DNA from: Amyelois transitella
Taxonomy: Eukaryota; Arthropoda; Insecta; Lepidoptera; Pyralidae
DNA: 64,000 nucleotides
Assembly (NCBI RefSeq): GCF_032362555.1
Contig: NC_083509.1
Span: 7,959,001-8,023,000, forward strand
Direction: 5' to 3'
Each line of letters starts with the position of its first letter. Within the stretch, counting starts at the first letter, position 1. Shown here piece by piece: positions 46,601 through 57,262 of the stretch. The position numbers and the translations under genes were made by a program. The notes under the pieces are model-generated. The model saw only the letters and a program-made list of their open reading frames with translations. It was not told the DNA's origin and did no database searches.

Positions 46601-49600
46601 TATTTCTTATTTCCTTGGATGGGATGTCGTCTGAAGGGATAAATAATAATGTCGTGGTACTTACTAAAACGGTAAAAGTATAAAATTAATTCATACCTTT
46701 GTTTTCTGTGGACGACCCTGATGGTGAACCTTCACGCGAAGATTTGTTTGGACCCTAAAAATATATCAAATTCAGTCACGTAAATATTAGTTTCAACGTA
46801 ACTATATAATAACGACATATCATGTCTTAATCCCATCACGGTGTAGACAGAACCAATATAATATCATTCTTACCTGTTGTTTTTTCTGTTTAGCAGAGCG
46901 CGTTTGCGGTGGTTCACTATGCGACTGTAGATATGGGAACTGATTATATTTTTTACGTTTCTGAAATAAATATAAATAATAAATCTTAGTACATATTTTA
47001 AATTTTTCTCAAAAATCTTTTTACTTTAAATGTTTAATTATAGAAAAAATAATAAATAAAACATACATACATCTATTTATCTTGTATAAGGCTAACTTAG
47101 ATATCATAAAATCTTTGTGAATTCCACATAATCATATTATATAAAACCATGAAGTTTTAAAATTACTTTTATTTTTATAGCTAATCAAACTTAAGTATGA
47201 ATTAAAAATAATAAGCATTATATACACTTACAGGTATCATATCAAAATTTCCATACAAGAAATCAGTTCTTTTTGTACATGTAGTGGATCGCTTGCGACG
47301 TTCATTGCGTTTCTTCAATAGAATATCTCTTTGGGCTGTAGTCACTAACCCAATAAGTCTAAAAGAAATTATAAGATTAATAAATAGATACCTACTTATA
47401 TTTAAAGAGAAAAAATGTGTCCTTGTATTTTTTATAAGGAGGGCCGATTTTGACGAAAATTGGCACATAAGATAACATAGGCTCCAAGTAACATAGGTTA
47501 CTTTTTATGGAAAAATCAATCATCAAATCTTTTTTTTTTCCTTTTCTTTTGTTGTAATAAATGGATTAGGTGCTAAAATTAAGGAAACACATTATATAAA
47601 TGTTTTCTGGAGGTGGGCGTTGAGATCTGCGACACAGTTTCATAACTTCTGCAGATGTCATCGTTATCCTATGTTACTTAAATTGTACTTGTTTTTGTTT
47701 CCAAATAAAATATTTTCATTTTCATTTTCACTTTTTATGGAAATTCCAACGGAAACGCGCAAAAGTTAGTAAATAGTAAATAAATTTAGGAGATATCAGA
47801 CACATGATGATGCATATACATTCTTAAGTCATGGGAAACTAACTTAACAACTATATTTCCCGTTTCTCCTGTTCATGTTCAGAAAAAAGCAATACAAAAA
47901 TTATTATACAAAATTTTATTAAAATTGGTCCAGAGTCAATATGGGAATGAAATGAAATTTTAGGAAAAACGTAGGAATGACGTTTTGTCATTCTGAGTCA
48001 AAAAAGTTTTCTAAGCAGTTGTAATAATGTCGAAATCTCAAATTGAGATGCGATGCAATTATACACTTACCACTTCTACAGTGTTTTAAATTCAATGATT
48101 ACTTAGTACCTGTGATACTGACCTCATGAAAGTTTCTTGTGATACAGGTTGTCCAGGCTCTGGTAACGGTGGTGGAGAAGGTGTGGGGGAAGGCTCAGCA
48201 CCTGGAGAAGAGTCAGAGTCCGATCTACGTTCTTGCCAGTCATTTTCTTGTAATTTGGAACCACTGTGAAAAAAAGGATTTAATCATTTTACTTTATATT
48301 TTCTCAGTCTGTATGTATGCGCTTATCTCGGAAAGTTGTAGACGATTCTGTTCTTGTTTAAAATCTTGGAACAAGTTTTCTGAGGAATTTTTATATCTAT
48401 AAATGCTACCCCTGCGAGCGGTCAATAGTATTATAAAATCTCATTTAAATAATATTTACTAATATAATGTAATTCCTTTTTATTTTCTTAATAAAAGACA
48501 AATTTATAAATATAATTTTTTTTTAATATATGATATTCCAATATACCTCAATATATATACAGACAAGAGATGATAACTTTCTAAAAGTACTAAATATTGA
48601 AATTTACTTACATGAATGCCTGTTTGACTTTATTGAGCGCATTCACGAAATTGTTGCGGCTGTCATTGACTGTGTTGGGAAATTGGGAAAAGTTCCTGTA
48701 CTTTTCCTTGTTGTCTGTTTCACTGTGATTAGAATTTTCCTTCTCATTGGATGACTTGATTTCATTTTCAGAATCTGATATATTTGTTTCTTTTATATCT
48801 TCTTGATTATTTGTTGTTGTGATACGGATTTCAGTGAGTACGGATGGCTTTAATAATGATACTGATGAGTTTGTTCTGCTTCTGTTTCGATACTGGAGCT
48901 GATGTTCACGCAATTGCTGCGCTACATAGTGATTGTCCGTCTCAATGTTAACCTGCTTGTTTCTAGCTTTCAAGCGCTGTTGATAAAGTTCTAATTCCCT
49001 CCTTAATCTTTCCACCACTAATTTCTAAAGAAAAAAAATTAAGATGTTAAATAGAGCATCCTTGATCATAATGGTATCCAAAGGCACTGAACTTGCATAA
49101 GATAGTTATGTATGTGGAGAAAAGTATTTTCTCAGAACAAAATTAATTCATGTGAAAATATTCTTATGTAACAAAAAATTATTTGCAGTACCTGGTTAGG
49201 TATAAAAGATTTATACCATGGAATTATGTAATTTTAAGAAACCTTCAAACAGTAATTTCTAACAACCAACTATGGATAAAAAAAAATATTTGCTTAGAAA
49301 GCAAGTTAACACTTACTTGAGCTTGTCCAATCGCAATAATATCCTTCTCAGCCTCCTTTACCTTTGTTTTTATAACCACATTCTGAAAACACACAATTTC
49401 ATGAAACCAATGCTGATGAAAAAATTACAATTGGTACCACTACGTAGTGGTATTTTTACTTACGTTTTCGTCGTCCTGAAGACGAGCGACCCAAACCTAG
49501 AAATAAAATAATTATGCTTACTAAAAAGTACAATACAGAATTACTTACAAATTCTGGTAATTGTTAAAAGTATGTATAAAAATATTAATGTTTGGTCACC

Positions 49601-49677
49601 TGATGAACTCGAATTGCATTTTTCAAATCAGTCTGAGTTTTGCGAATATCTTCTTTTATTTCGTTAGAGACTTCCAT
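43662..49677 (-). CDS. PHF21A: PHF21A/BHC80-like PHD-finger protein, 11 coding exons, 509 residues
   Basis: Exons on the minus strand, all GT/AG with matching phases: 49677-49600, 49496-49464, 49382-49317, 49024-48612, 48263-48123, 47358-47232, 46960-46874, 46754-46697, 45195-45088, 44404-44258, 43933-43662. Three regions match vertebrate PHF21A in order. First is an N-terminal coiled coil (1-80, with VVERLRRELELY). Second is a central block (FMRLIGLVTTAQRD then NERRKR, about 241-266). Third is a PHD finger with ligands C364, C367, C379, C382, H387, C390, C396 and C399, followed by a C-terminal coiled coil (421-490). The vertebrate protein sits in the LSD1-CoREST repressor complex, and its PHD finger reads unmethylated H3K4. 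Here the finger is split by the exon 9/10 junction, its last loop is short, and the usual Trp before the seventh ligand is absent. Introns hold several repeats. The gene is head to head with Nup50. Confidence 0.87.
44109..44144 (-). repeat. SINE-like repeat fragment (5' part), in PHF21A intron 10
   Basis: The + strand reads AGTGGTCCTATTCT, then GTCGGGAACCACAC. This matches the 5' end of the reference copy (36,961-36,999) in the same orientation. Confidence 0.6.
44513..44621 (+). mobile_element. Retroelement 3' end with TTCTA tail, copy 1, in PHF21A intron 9
   Basis: The phrase GATGTGACGTCAATAAGTGA is followed by a short spacer, AAATAAATC and a (TATTC)n tail. It is nearly identical to 59,757-59,825. 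Two copies ending in the same pentanucleotide tail indicate the 3' end of a non-LTR retroelement. No coding part is attached. Confidence 0.6.
45262..45391 (+). repeat. SINE-like repeat, 5' part, in PHF21A intron 8
   Basis: Matches the 5' half of the reference SINE-like copy (AGAATAGAACCACTCCAT, then GTCGTAAAAGGCGACTAAGG, then CTTATAAACTTGGGATTC). The 3' half is missing, and the truncated RTE copy lies just beyond. Confidence 0.7.
45432..46380 (-). mobile_element. 5'-truncated RTE LINE copy with target-site duplication, in PHF21A intron 8
   Basis: About 950 bp match the 3' third of the intact RTE LINE at 59,968-63,061, from the RT region around the YADD motif to the (CATA)n tail. ATTAAGAAAATAC occurs exactly on both sides (45,419-45,431 and 46,381-46,393), giving a 13-14 bp target-site duplication and fixing the ends. 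The reading frame is broken by single-base losses near 45,780 and 46,005, so the copy is dead. It lies on the same strand as the host gene's transcript. Confidence 0.92.
46813..46856 (-). repeat. SINE-like repeat 3' fragment, in PHF21A intron 7
   Basis: The + strand reads CATGTCTTAATCCCATCACG then GTGTAGACAGAACCAA, matching the 3' end of the SINE-like family. It makes up over a third of this 119-bp intron. Confidence 0.5.
47514..47729 (+). mobile_element. Short retroelement with (ATTTTC)n tail and target-site duplication, in PHF21A intron 5
   Basis: A 216-bp insert ends in AATAAAATATTTTC and an (ATTTTC)n tail. It is flanked by an exact 14-bp duplication ACTTTTTATGGAAA (47,500-47,513 and 47,730-47,743). 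The insert has no coding frame of note, so it is either a SINE or a strongly 5'-truncated LINE. Confidence 0.82.
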
Positions 49678-50001
49678 ATTCTCAATTATAAGATGCAGAG
49701 TTTAAGAAGGATTATTTATTTAAATTATGTACTTATGCTATCAAGGAAAACAAAAGTACACTACCAATACACGACACTCAAAACAACCAAACCAACTTTA
49801 AGAAATGAAATGAACATTTCACTTCACTCACTTCCTTCACTTCATCTTATCCGTAGTAAATAAAACAAAAGAATGCGTTAGCTCGACTCGAACCAAACCA
49901 AAAAAAAGTTAAGTACCCAATATATTGAATTAATATTTTACAGTTTAATTATGCAACATAGTATGGGTATTTAAATAAATATTTATAATATATACATTTT
50001 T

Positions 50002-50301
50002 ATTCACTTAATAAAAAATTAACGTAATGGACCCTGTACGCATTGGGCCAATGCATTGGGGCCAACGCGTTGGCTCTGGCTGCAGCGGCAATTTATTTAT
50101 CTATCGAGTTTAGACAGTTCTAGACATACTATTATGTGTATTTCTCAATATGTATAATACCTATAAACAGCTATTTCATTATAACATTTTGTATTCGCTT
50201 AATAAAAAAGTAACATAATGAGCCCTGTACACATTGGGCTAACGAGTTGACTCTGGCTGCAGGAGCAATTTATTTATATCGAGTTTAGACAGTTCTAGTC
50301 A
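50002..50301. repeat. Diverged tandem duplication, two units of about 110-125 bp
   Basis: Unit 1 (50,002-50,126) and unit 2 (50,192-50,301) share, in order, CTTAATAAAAAA, CCTGTAC, CATTGGG, CTCTGGCTGCAG, CAATTTATTTAT and TCGAGTTTAGACAGTTCTAG. They are separated by about 65 bp. Unit 1 has an extra internal repeat of a GCATTGGGCCAA-like segment. Confidence 0.85.
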
Positions 50302-50506
50302 TAGACTTGAACTGAATACTGTGTATTGGTCGAGTAAAAGCTGTGGGTGGATGCTTAACTTCGCACTTCTTTTTTCGGACAACATCTGTTACATTATCCA
50401 TTTAAATGACTTTCATTTCGACAGTCATGCTTGTCCACAAATACTATAATCAATAATAAACACACATTTGGAAAATTATTACAGCAAAAACAACATGACG
50501 TTTGGG

Positions 50507-50517
50507 TTCCCGCCAAA
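50507..50517 (-). promoter_or_regulatory. E2F consensus site
   Basis: The minus strand reads TTTGGCGGGAA, a full E2F/DP consensus, about 350 bp upstream of the Nup50 start codon and 830 bp upstream of the PHF21A-like start codon. Confidence 0.45.
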
Positions 50518-50868
50518 AAGTCCTCGGTCCCAGTCTGTCCCAGTACCAATTCCATCCTCGGACTTATTGCTGGCTGGCCCTATATTTTTGATCTTTGCAG
50601 GATCCAGACATGAAATATTTGACATTGACAGTGCAAATCACATACAATTCATCTTCTCTTTCCAATCTAACCATTCCTGCAAGCATGTTTTGTAATTTTT
50701 TCATCCAGTCTCGATTTTATTAGTAGTTTTTGAGCAGCGGATTCATTATTAAAAAATAAGAGAAATCGTCCATGTAGATCATTTGCGTCGTTATTAAAAT
50801 GATCAATCCAAAGTAGCTAATAAAAGATTTCTGCTTGGACCTTGTTGTATTCGAGATAAAGAAATACA

Positions 50869-53800
50869 ATGTCCATAAAACGGCAAGCTACCACTGAACT
50901 TAACCATGAAAATTGGGATCAAGATGATCCCAGTGAACAGGACGAAATAGGGACATTCAAAGCTGCACCCAAGGATGTCCTTGAAAAACGTGTGATCAGG
51001 ACTGCTAAGAGGCGATCTCATATGTCCGGCAATGAGGTAGGTTCTCACCACAAAATTAGTTTACTTAAAAATGTATAGTTTTTTTAATTTCAAATGTGGA
51101 GATAATATTATTTATTATCTGGCACTATAGATTTCAATAAAAAAATGTTTGAATGAGATAATTGACTGAGCAAGCAAAATGTTTTACTTGTTGTATACTT
51201 ATAGCACAGTACGACCAAATCGCGTTATGACTAGACCTAGCAAAATACATATGTTGGCATATCGTACCTTGGTTAATATTCTATTTTAGTTCAAGAGCAA
51301 GATAGACATACATGTACTTATATTTTAAGAGAACACATTCCATTAACCCTTAACCACCTAGCATATATTTTTGTCACACGACCACCTACCATACGTCTGA
51401 GGGACCCCAGAACAAAAAAAATTTTTTTTTGTTAAATATTAAGTAAGGTATAAACATGAATAAAAATTATGTTTGGTGCATTATTATTCTCTTCATTAAA
51501 AAAAAAAATAGGAACATGAAAATCAACAATATTTTTTTTTAACTTCAATAATTGACATTATCTCTTATTTATGGTTAACTTTCTAACTGTTCTAGAAAAT
51601 TACATCCACAAAAAATATTTAAAGTAATAGGCAATTATTCTTATATTTTTTTATAATTCAATTAACAAGGAATTTTAAAAATAATAAAAACTCTCAATAA
51701 AATAATTAATTTAACAAAATTGCAGACGCCAAATTTAGAGCTTTTCACGACAATTATGTACTGTTTAGAACAATTTTTATTTGAGCATTCAAGGCAAATG
51801 GACGCTTTGCATTTGAAACACATGTATTGTGTTTTGCGTTTCTTTTTGCATTCACAAGTAGAACAATTATAACGACCTGATAATCACTCTTCAGCAGTGC
51901 TGATGCATGGAACAGCTGCTGGAGGGGTCACGCTGATCTGGAGTATGCATTGTATGCTAACACGTATATCTCGTTGCATTTTCACGTGCCATAGGCGGTC
52001 TTATTAGCTGTTCAGCAAGTTTCTTCAAAAACTTGAACCTGCTTTCAATCTTTTGTCCTAGTGTCTGCACAGACAGGTCCAAAACATAGCAATTTGAGGC
52101 AGGAAATATCAAGTAATCTGTACAATATTGCCAATGGCCACCTACGAAAGCGACAACTAATTCGAGCACCTTTGGTCTAAAAGATACACTCCAATTTTGG
52201 TTTGGTTATAAAATAATATTATCTCTGGTTTCTTCGTCACTTCGTTGACACCTGGAGAATGGTGCATGTTTTAAACAATGATGACTGCCTTATTTTGTTT
52301 TGGCACATATGACACTCGGAATCAGACGCACAACTTTCTTCTGGGACGTGACTAATTTCGACCGGCTCCACATCGCTGCATTCGTCATTTGGTATTTTTT
52401 CATCGTCCGATAAATTATTTTCCAACCACCGCTCAATTACAGCGTCCCTAAGAAACTATAACTAAAACTAAAAACAAATATACATAACAAAAAAAAATCA
52501 CGTAACCTCCTAACAGGGGTCTGTCAGACCTACTCTAGTATTTAACTACTCACCTGAGACAAACGCGCACACTTCTAACCTTGATGAGCCGTTATGCGGT
52601 ACTCAGGGGCGCAGGGAAAAGGTACAGGGATGAACGAGTTGATACAACACTCCGGCGCAAAAATATTCACAATAATAATATCAACAGGATCTGTGAGACG
52701 TATGGTAGGTGGTTAAGGGTTAAATATAATAATTTAATTATAAATTAAAGTTATATCAATTATTTTTTATAGGAAGGCATCTTTAAATGAGTTAATTTTA
52801 TATATTTTAAGCAAAACCAAGTTTCAACCGAGTACTCAATCCATCTCTATATACAATTCTAAAAACAATTTATTTTCCAGCAATATAAACATACCTTAGT
52901 GCTAGTGCCTAATATTTTTTTCAAAGAAGAATATATACTTTATCATACATACAAGAATTGAATTGGTATATATTTTTTTATTACTTCCAGCCAAACAAGA
53001 CAGTCTTCAGTGGATTTGGTGGTTTCAACAAGACACAGCCATCATCATTTGATTTTTTGTCAAATTTAACAAATGGAAATAAGAATTCACTATCTCCAGC
53101 AAATAAAAGTGATACAACTGTTACATCAACAATATTCAGCAATACACCAATTTCCAGCAATTCAAGCAATGGTATATTTGGTGTGCACCCACCAGCTGAG
53201 CCCAAACCTATGTTTGGATTGGGAACAAATCAAATAACTCCTATGTTTGGGAGTACTACATCAATTTCTTCTGCTACCAGTGCTCCGTCACTATTTACTG
53301 CTTCCAAAGCAGACTCAACTGTTAGTGATTCACCGTTTAAAATTCAAACCACTACAAGTTCACCCAGTGGCAAGAATGAGACTAAACCTAATGTATCAGT
53401 ACCACAAGTGTCGTCCACTATGTTTGGTGGATCAACTACAAATAGCAGCAAATTATTTACAGGAACATCAAGTTCATCACCATTTAGTATAAAACCTGTT
53501 ATTGGAGGAGCACAAAGCAGCTCTGGATCATTGTTTACAACTGGTAACAACTCTAGCTCTACTAAAGAGGACAAGCCAGCACAGAAAGATGATGATAAAA
53601 AAATAACTTACTGTTCTAAGTTGAAAGGACTAAATGAGTCTGTGTCTGATTGGATCAAAAAACATGTTGACGAAACCCCATTTTGTATTCTTACTCCAAT
53701 ATTCAAAGACTATGAAAAGTACTTGAAGGAAATTCAAGATGAATATCAAGGAGAAACAAAAGAGCCTAAAACAAAGCTTGTTACAAATGTATCAACATTC

Positions 53801-54460
53801 CAAATAGAAAATAATATATCAAAATCGACAGGTTTTTCACTTGGCAGCACTTTGAATAACTCTGAAAGTGGAGAATCTAAAACTGAAGCATCTAAACAAG
53901 TAGGATTTGGTATTCCAATGATAGCAACAACAACAACAGCAAGTTCATCATTATTTTCGACAAACACAGTTACAAACTCTAATGGGACTACACCATTTTC
54001 ATTCGGTATTGGAAAGCCATTCAGTTTTAATTCTAATGTCCAAGTGCCAGCCACTACAGAACCTAAAACTAATGATAATGAAGATGAGGATGCACCACCT
54101 AAAGTAGAATACAAACCTATAGCAGAGGAAAACAGTATTTATGAACAGAAATGTAAAGTTTTTGTTAAGAAAGATGGAAATTTTGTTGATAAAGGTGTTG
54201 GTACTCTTTACATTAAGAAAATTGAAGAAAACAATAAACATCAGTTATTAGTTCGCGCAAACACCAGTTTGGGAAATGTTTTGATCAATTTAATTCTTGC
54301 TTCTGCAATACCAACCCAGCGTATGGGCAAGAATAATGTTATAATGGTTTGCATTCCAACTCCAGATTCCAAACCTCCACCTGTTCAAATACTTATAAGA
54401 GTAAAGACTACAGAAGAAGCAGATGAGTTACTAGAAATGCTGAACAAATACAAATCATAA
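50869..54460 (+). CDS. Nup50: Nuclear pore protein Nup50, two exons, 545 residues
   Basis: Exon 1 is 50869-51036 (56 codons) and exon 2 is 52991-54460. The intron runs from GTAGGT to TTCCAG and joins in phase 0. The N-terminus ([27 protein letters not shown]) matches the Nup50 importin-alpha-binding segment. The middle is Ser/Thr/Asn-rich with scattered FG dipeptides (FSGFGGF, MFGLG, MFGG, FSFGIG). A family-specific block [14 protein letters not shown] then [12 protein letters not shown] lies at about 270-305. The last 125 residues form a RanBP1-type Ran-binding domain ([45 protein letters not shown]). Nup50 works at the nuclear basket, where it helps release import cargo and recycle importin-alpha. 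Human Nup50 is about 470 residues; the extra length is in the FG region. AATAAA (54,460-54,465) overlaps the stop codon and is probably not the real cleavage signal. The intron carries a piggyBac-like element. Confidence 0.95.
51347..52719 (-). mobile_element. piggyBac-like element, internally deleted, in the Nup50 intron
   Basis: Both ends abut TTAA (51,343-51,346 and 52,720-52,723), the target used by piggyBac elements. The 14-bp inverted ends are exact: CCCTTAACCACCTA at the left and its reverse complement at the right. An 18-bp segment ACCACCTACCATACGTCT recurs 20 bp inside the left end and, inverted, directly at the right end. At 1,373 bp it is too short for a complete transposase. Only N- and C-terminal coding relics remain. 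Confidence 0.92.
51729..52437 (-). pseudogene. piggyBac-type transposase remnant
   Basis: Three minus-strand pieces read in transposase order. First is an acidic N-terminal segment (52,425-52,237, starting [10 protein letters not shown]). Next is a segment with [10 protein letters not shown] and [17 protein letters not shown] (52,169-51,957), like the end of the piggyBac catalytic region. Last is a Cys-rich C-terminal finger (about 51,883-51,735; [26 protein letters not shown]). The finger is in a different frame from the middle piece, and stops intervene. The catalytic aspartate region is deleted, so no active enzyme can be made. Confidence 0.85.
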
Positions 54461-54636
54461 ATAAAGTAGCTTGAGTATTATTTTCAGGCAAGAAAATTGA
54501 AATTTTCATAATTATTATCATTTGATTTAATGATTTTTGTTTACATTGCTCGTTACAAATTATGAAACACAATATGGGTTGTTATGAGTTAATTAACAAG
54601 TAAAATTAGACCTATTAACTAAGACCGAAGGAACAG

Positions 54637-54733
54637 AAAGCCTAACAGTTGAGTGTGTGGCTTATCAGTCTTTCAAGACTGCTAGCTCTGTCTATCCCGC
54701 AAGGAATAAAGACGTGATTATATAAATGAATGA
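54637..54733 (+). repeat. SINE-like repeat with RTE-type 3' end, 3' fragment
   Basis: Matches the last ~90 bp of the family: GTGGCTTATCAGTCTTTCAA, then CTATCCCGCAAGGAATAAAG, then ACGTGATTATAT. The 5' part is absent. It lies within about 200 bp of the Nup50 stop codon and may be in its 3' untranslated region. Confidence 0.75.
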
Positions 54734-56709
54734 AAAGACTGTAGAAATATTTTTTAAGTATTTTCTAGTATGAATTAGTAATTACATTCTTAAATAACAG
54801 ACAAAACTTGCAAAAAAGTAGAAAGTACCCATGATTCTATGCTGCTGCTGTATTGAGTTTCTATGATATATCCTAGAACAAAAGTTAGACTATTTATGAT
54901 TTGGCGCATATTTAACGCATGCGTATATACCTTTATTTTATCTCTCACTAATAAAAGTAAAAGTTTAAAATCAGTTATGACCATAACAGAAAACTATGTT
55001 AACTATAATAATCCAATATTACCTTACTTAGTAGTACTTACATGTTTTTTAAAGTCATCGTGTAGTAATAACTTAATTTTTAACTCAAAATTTATATTGA
55101 ATCAGTTTTTATAATGTAAATCAAGTAATAATTGTACATGAGGAAATCTGGAATATAATAAGCTTGTATTGATTTTAAACACATTACCTTTCACTTATTT
55201 TGCCTTAAAACTAATTTTATTAAAATAAATCGATTGTGACAAATAAAAGGAAGTAGTCTTTACCTATTTCTCCGGGAAAACACGACCATATGTAAGGTCA
55301 GAATTCTTGTCGCTCACACATTTTTGTATTATACAAGCCTGAACACACAAAAATGCACATTCTTTGCTTTCTCTCTCATCATTACATTCATTACATCTCT
55401 ACGCCACAAGTCACAGCTATCAGTCAAAAACAGTTACATATTATCATCTTAGTTAATAACAGATGAAAAAATGTACGATCAACTGCACATTTACTTCGAA
55501 ATGCACTGAAAATTCGCGTTTATTAATTCGCGTTTATTGCGGCGTCAAAGACTTCCGAGCAAGATAACTTCACATGCGGGTCGGCTGTCAAATAATGAAA
55601 CTATGTTTGTGGCACCAATACTATTTCAGATGTTGACCTGGGCCCCCTGCTATATATCGATCAACACAGCTATCTCCTGAGCCTACCGTAGGTACTATAG
55701 ACAAAGCCCTAGTAGGTATATTCTAGTCAAATAAAAGCCCCAAAGAAACTAGCGCCTACACAAAACCTTTCAACAGATGGCGTTGGTCTAAGAATTAAAT
55801 AGACTAGGTATCCTATGAAAAAAGTACTTTGTTCTTTTATACAACTATCTACTCCTTCCTTACCAGTATCATTAGAGTGGGGATCACGGTTATTGTATCA
55901 TAGGTGAATACGTCGCGGCGGGTATACTTCGGTGTTCTTTCCATGAGATTAGATGTGGAAAGGTAGCCGATTCCTATCAGTTGGGAGTAATTATTTGTTA
56001 TTAAATCTATACTTATGATTGCGAGTTTATTTATCTTTGACAGCTGTAGCTCAGAATTTTATATCCCAAAATTTAGGGCAGGTAATTTCTGTGGGTAGGT
56101 AATCCAATCTATGATACATTATACATTGGATTCCCCTGCAAAAGTTGCAGAGGTCAGACGGGATTCTATTCGGGTATAAACCTGAATTACATATTCTAAG
56201 ATCATGGTCAAACACGGACCCTGGACAGAGTTGTGGATGCAACCTGACGAAGAATCCTTACAAATTTCACTTACCGTTTTATAGGTACAAAAAAAGCCGG
56301 TACCTTATTTATAACATGTATTTATTTTTAAATACAAACCAATATTTTTATTACACTATCAGCACAAAAGCTTCTAGATAGGTACATCTCAATCAATTGA
56401 TTTTATTCCTAAAAAAGTAATGTCTTGTAGTTCATACCTATCACAAAAACACCAATGTCGTGTATTTTTGGGATTAGGTAAAATTTATAAGGCCTGTTTA
56501 AAAAATGATGCAATTTATTCTGGTGCGTGCATATCTGCATCTATTATGTACACTTATATTATTTAATTTTAATCTTAAATATTTTGCAATATAGGTACAA
56601 CGGCTATGTTATAAAAGTATTTAATTACCTATATTTAAAAGTAAAATCCATTTTAACATATAATTTCAAAGAAGCTGGTACCAAATTTTATTGCCAAATC
56701 ACTACATAG

Positions 56710-56884
56710 TATAAAACAGTCGCTATTTTAGTCTGTTTGTCTGTATGCTTAAATCTTTAAAATTACGCAACTGATTTTGATAGGGTTTTTTGTAACAGGT
56801 AGAGTGATTCAAGAGGAAGGTTTTTATGTATAATTTTTTCCGAATTTTGCACCCGTGCGAAGCCGGGGCGGGTCGCTAGTATAT
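56710..56884 (+). repeat. Dispersed retroelement-type repeat remnant
   Basis: The stretch runs from GTCTGTTTGTCTGTATG through ACTGATTTTGATAGGG to GTGCGAAGCCGGGGCGGGTC and CTAGTATATA. It is a widespread lepidopteran non-coding repeat architecture, similar to 31,748-31,972. Confidence 0.5.
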
Positions 56885-57262
56885 ATTAAAAAAACGAATT
56901 AAGTTTGGTACTTAACAGTACATTAAAGAACTACATCTAGGGAACTAGTTTTATAAAATAGTCTTATCACACATTTTTTTGTATAATTATACTTCACTCT
57001 AGAATTGTCACAATGGTGTTTATACACCTGTCTATAACCTTCTTTCATATTGCATAATGATTCATCATCAATTTCGTAACTTCGTGTCTCTTCAAATCAT
57101 GACATAGGCAGAATCACCGAAAGTCAGGTGGAAGCCATAATTTAGAAAAGATAGTATGAGCATTGTACTAAAATATGCAAATTTCATTGAATATACCTAA
57201 TTGAGAATTAATAATTATAATGAAACAAATTTAGAAAGAACTTCTTTGTGAAAATAATGGCA

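Larger units (their letters stand above)
49678..50868. promoter_or_regulatory. Shared 5' region between PHF21A-like and Nup50 genes
   Basis: The two start codons face apart with about 1.2 kb between them, so this interval should hold both promoters. It contains the diverged tandem duplication at 50,002-50,301 and an E2F consensus at 50,507-50,517. Two overlapping small frames (50,431-50,695) have no recognisable motif and may be untranslated-exon sequence. Transcription starts cannot be placed from sequence alone. Confidence 0.6.
54461..57262. other. Convergent intergenic region between Nup50 and LIN9
   Basis: This should hold both 3' untranslated regions. It contains a SINE-like fragment (54,637-54,733), a repeat-like patch around 56,040-56,280 (AAAAGTTGCAGAGGTCAGAC then a GGTCAAACACGGACCCTGGA-type phrase common in moth repeats) and a retroelement remnant (56,710-56,884). 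The small frame 54,863-55,114 is AT-driven and has no domain. Confidence 0.5.

Noticed and set aside
54460..54465. AATAAA overlapping the Nup50 stop codon as the functional polyadenylation signal
   Set aside because: Cleavage 10-30 bp later would leave almost no 3' untranslated region. More likely coincidental, though it cannot be excluded.
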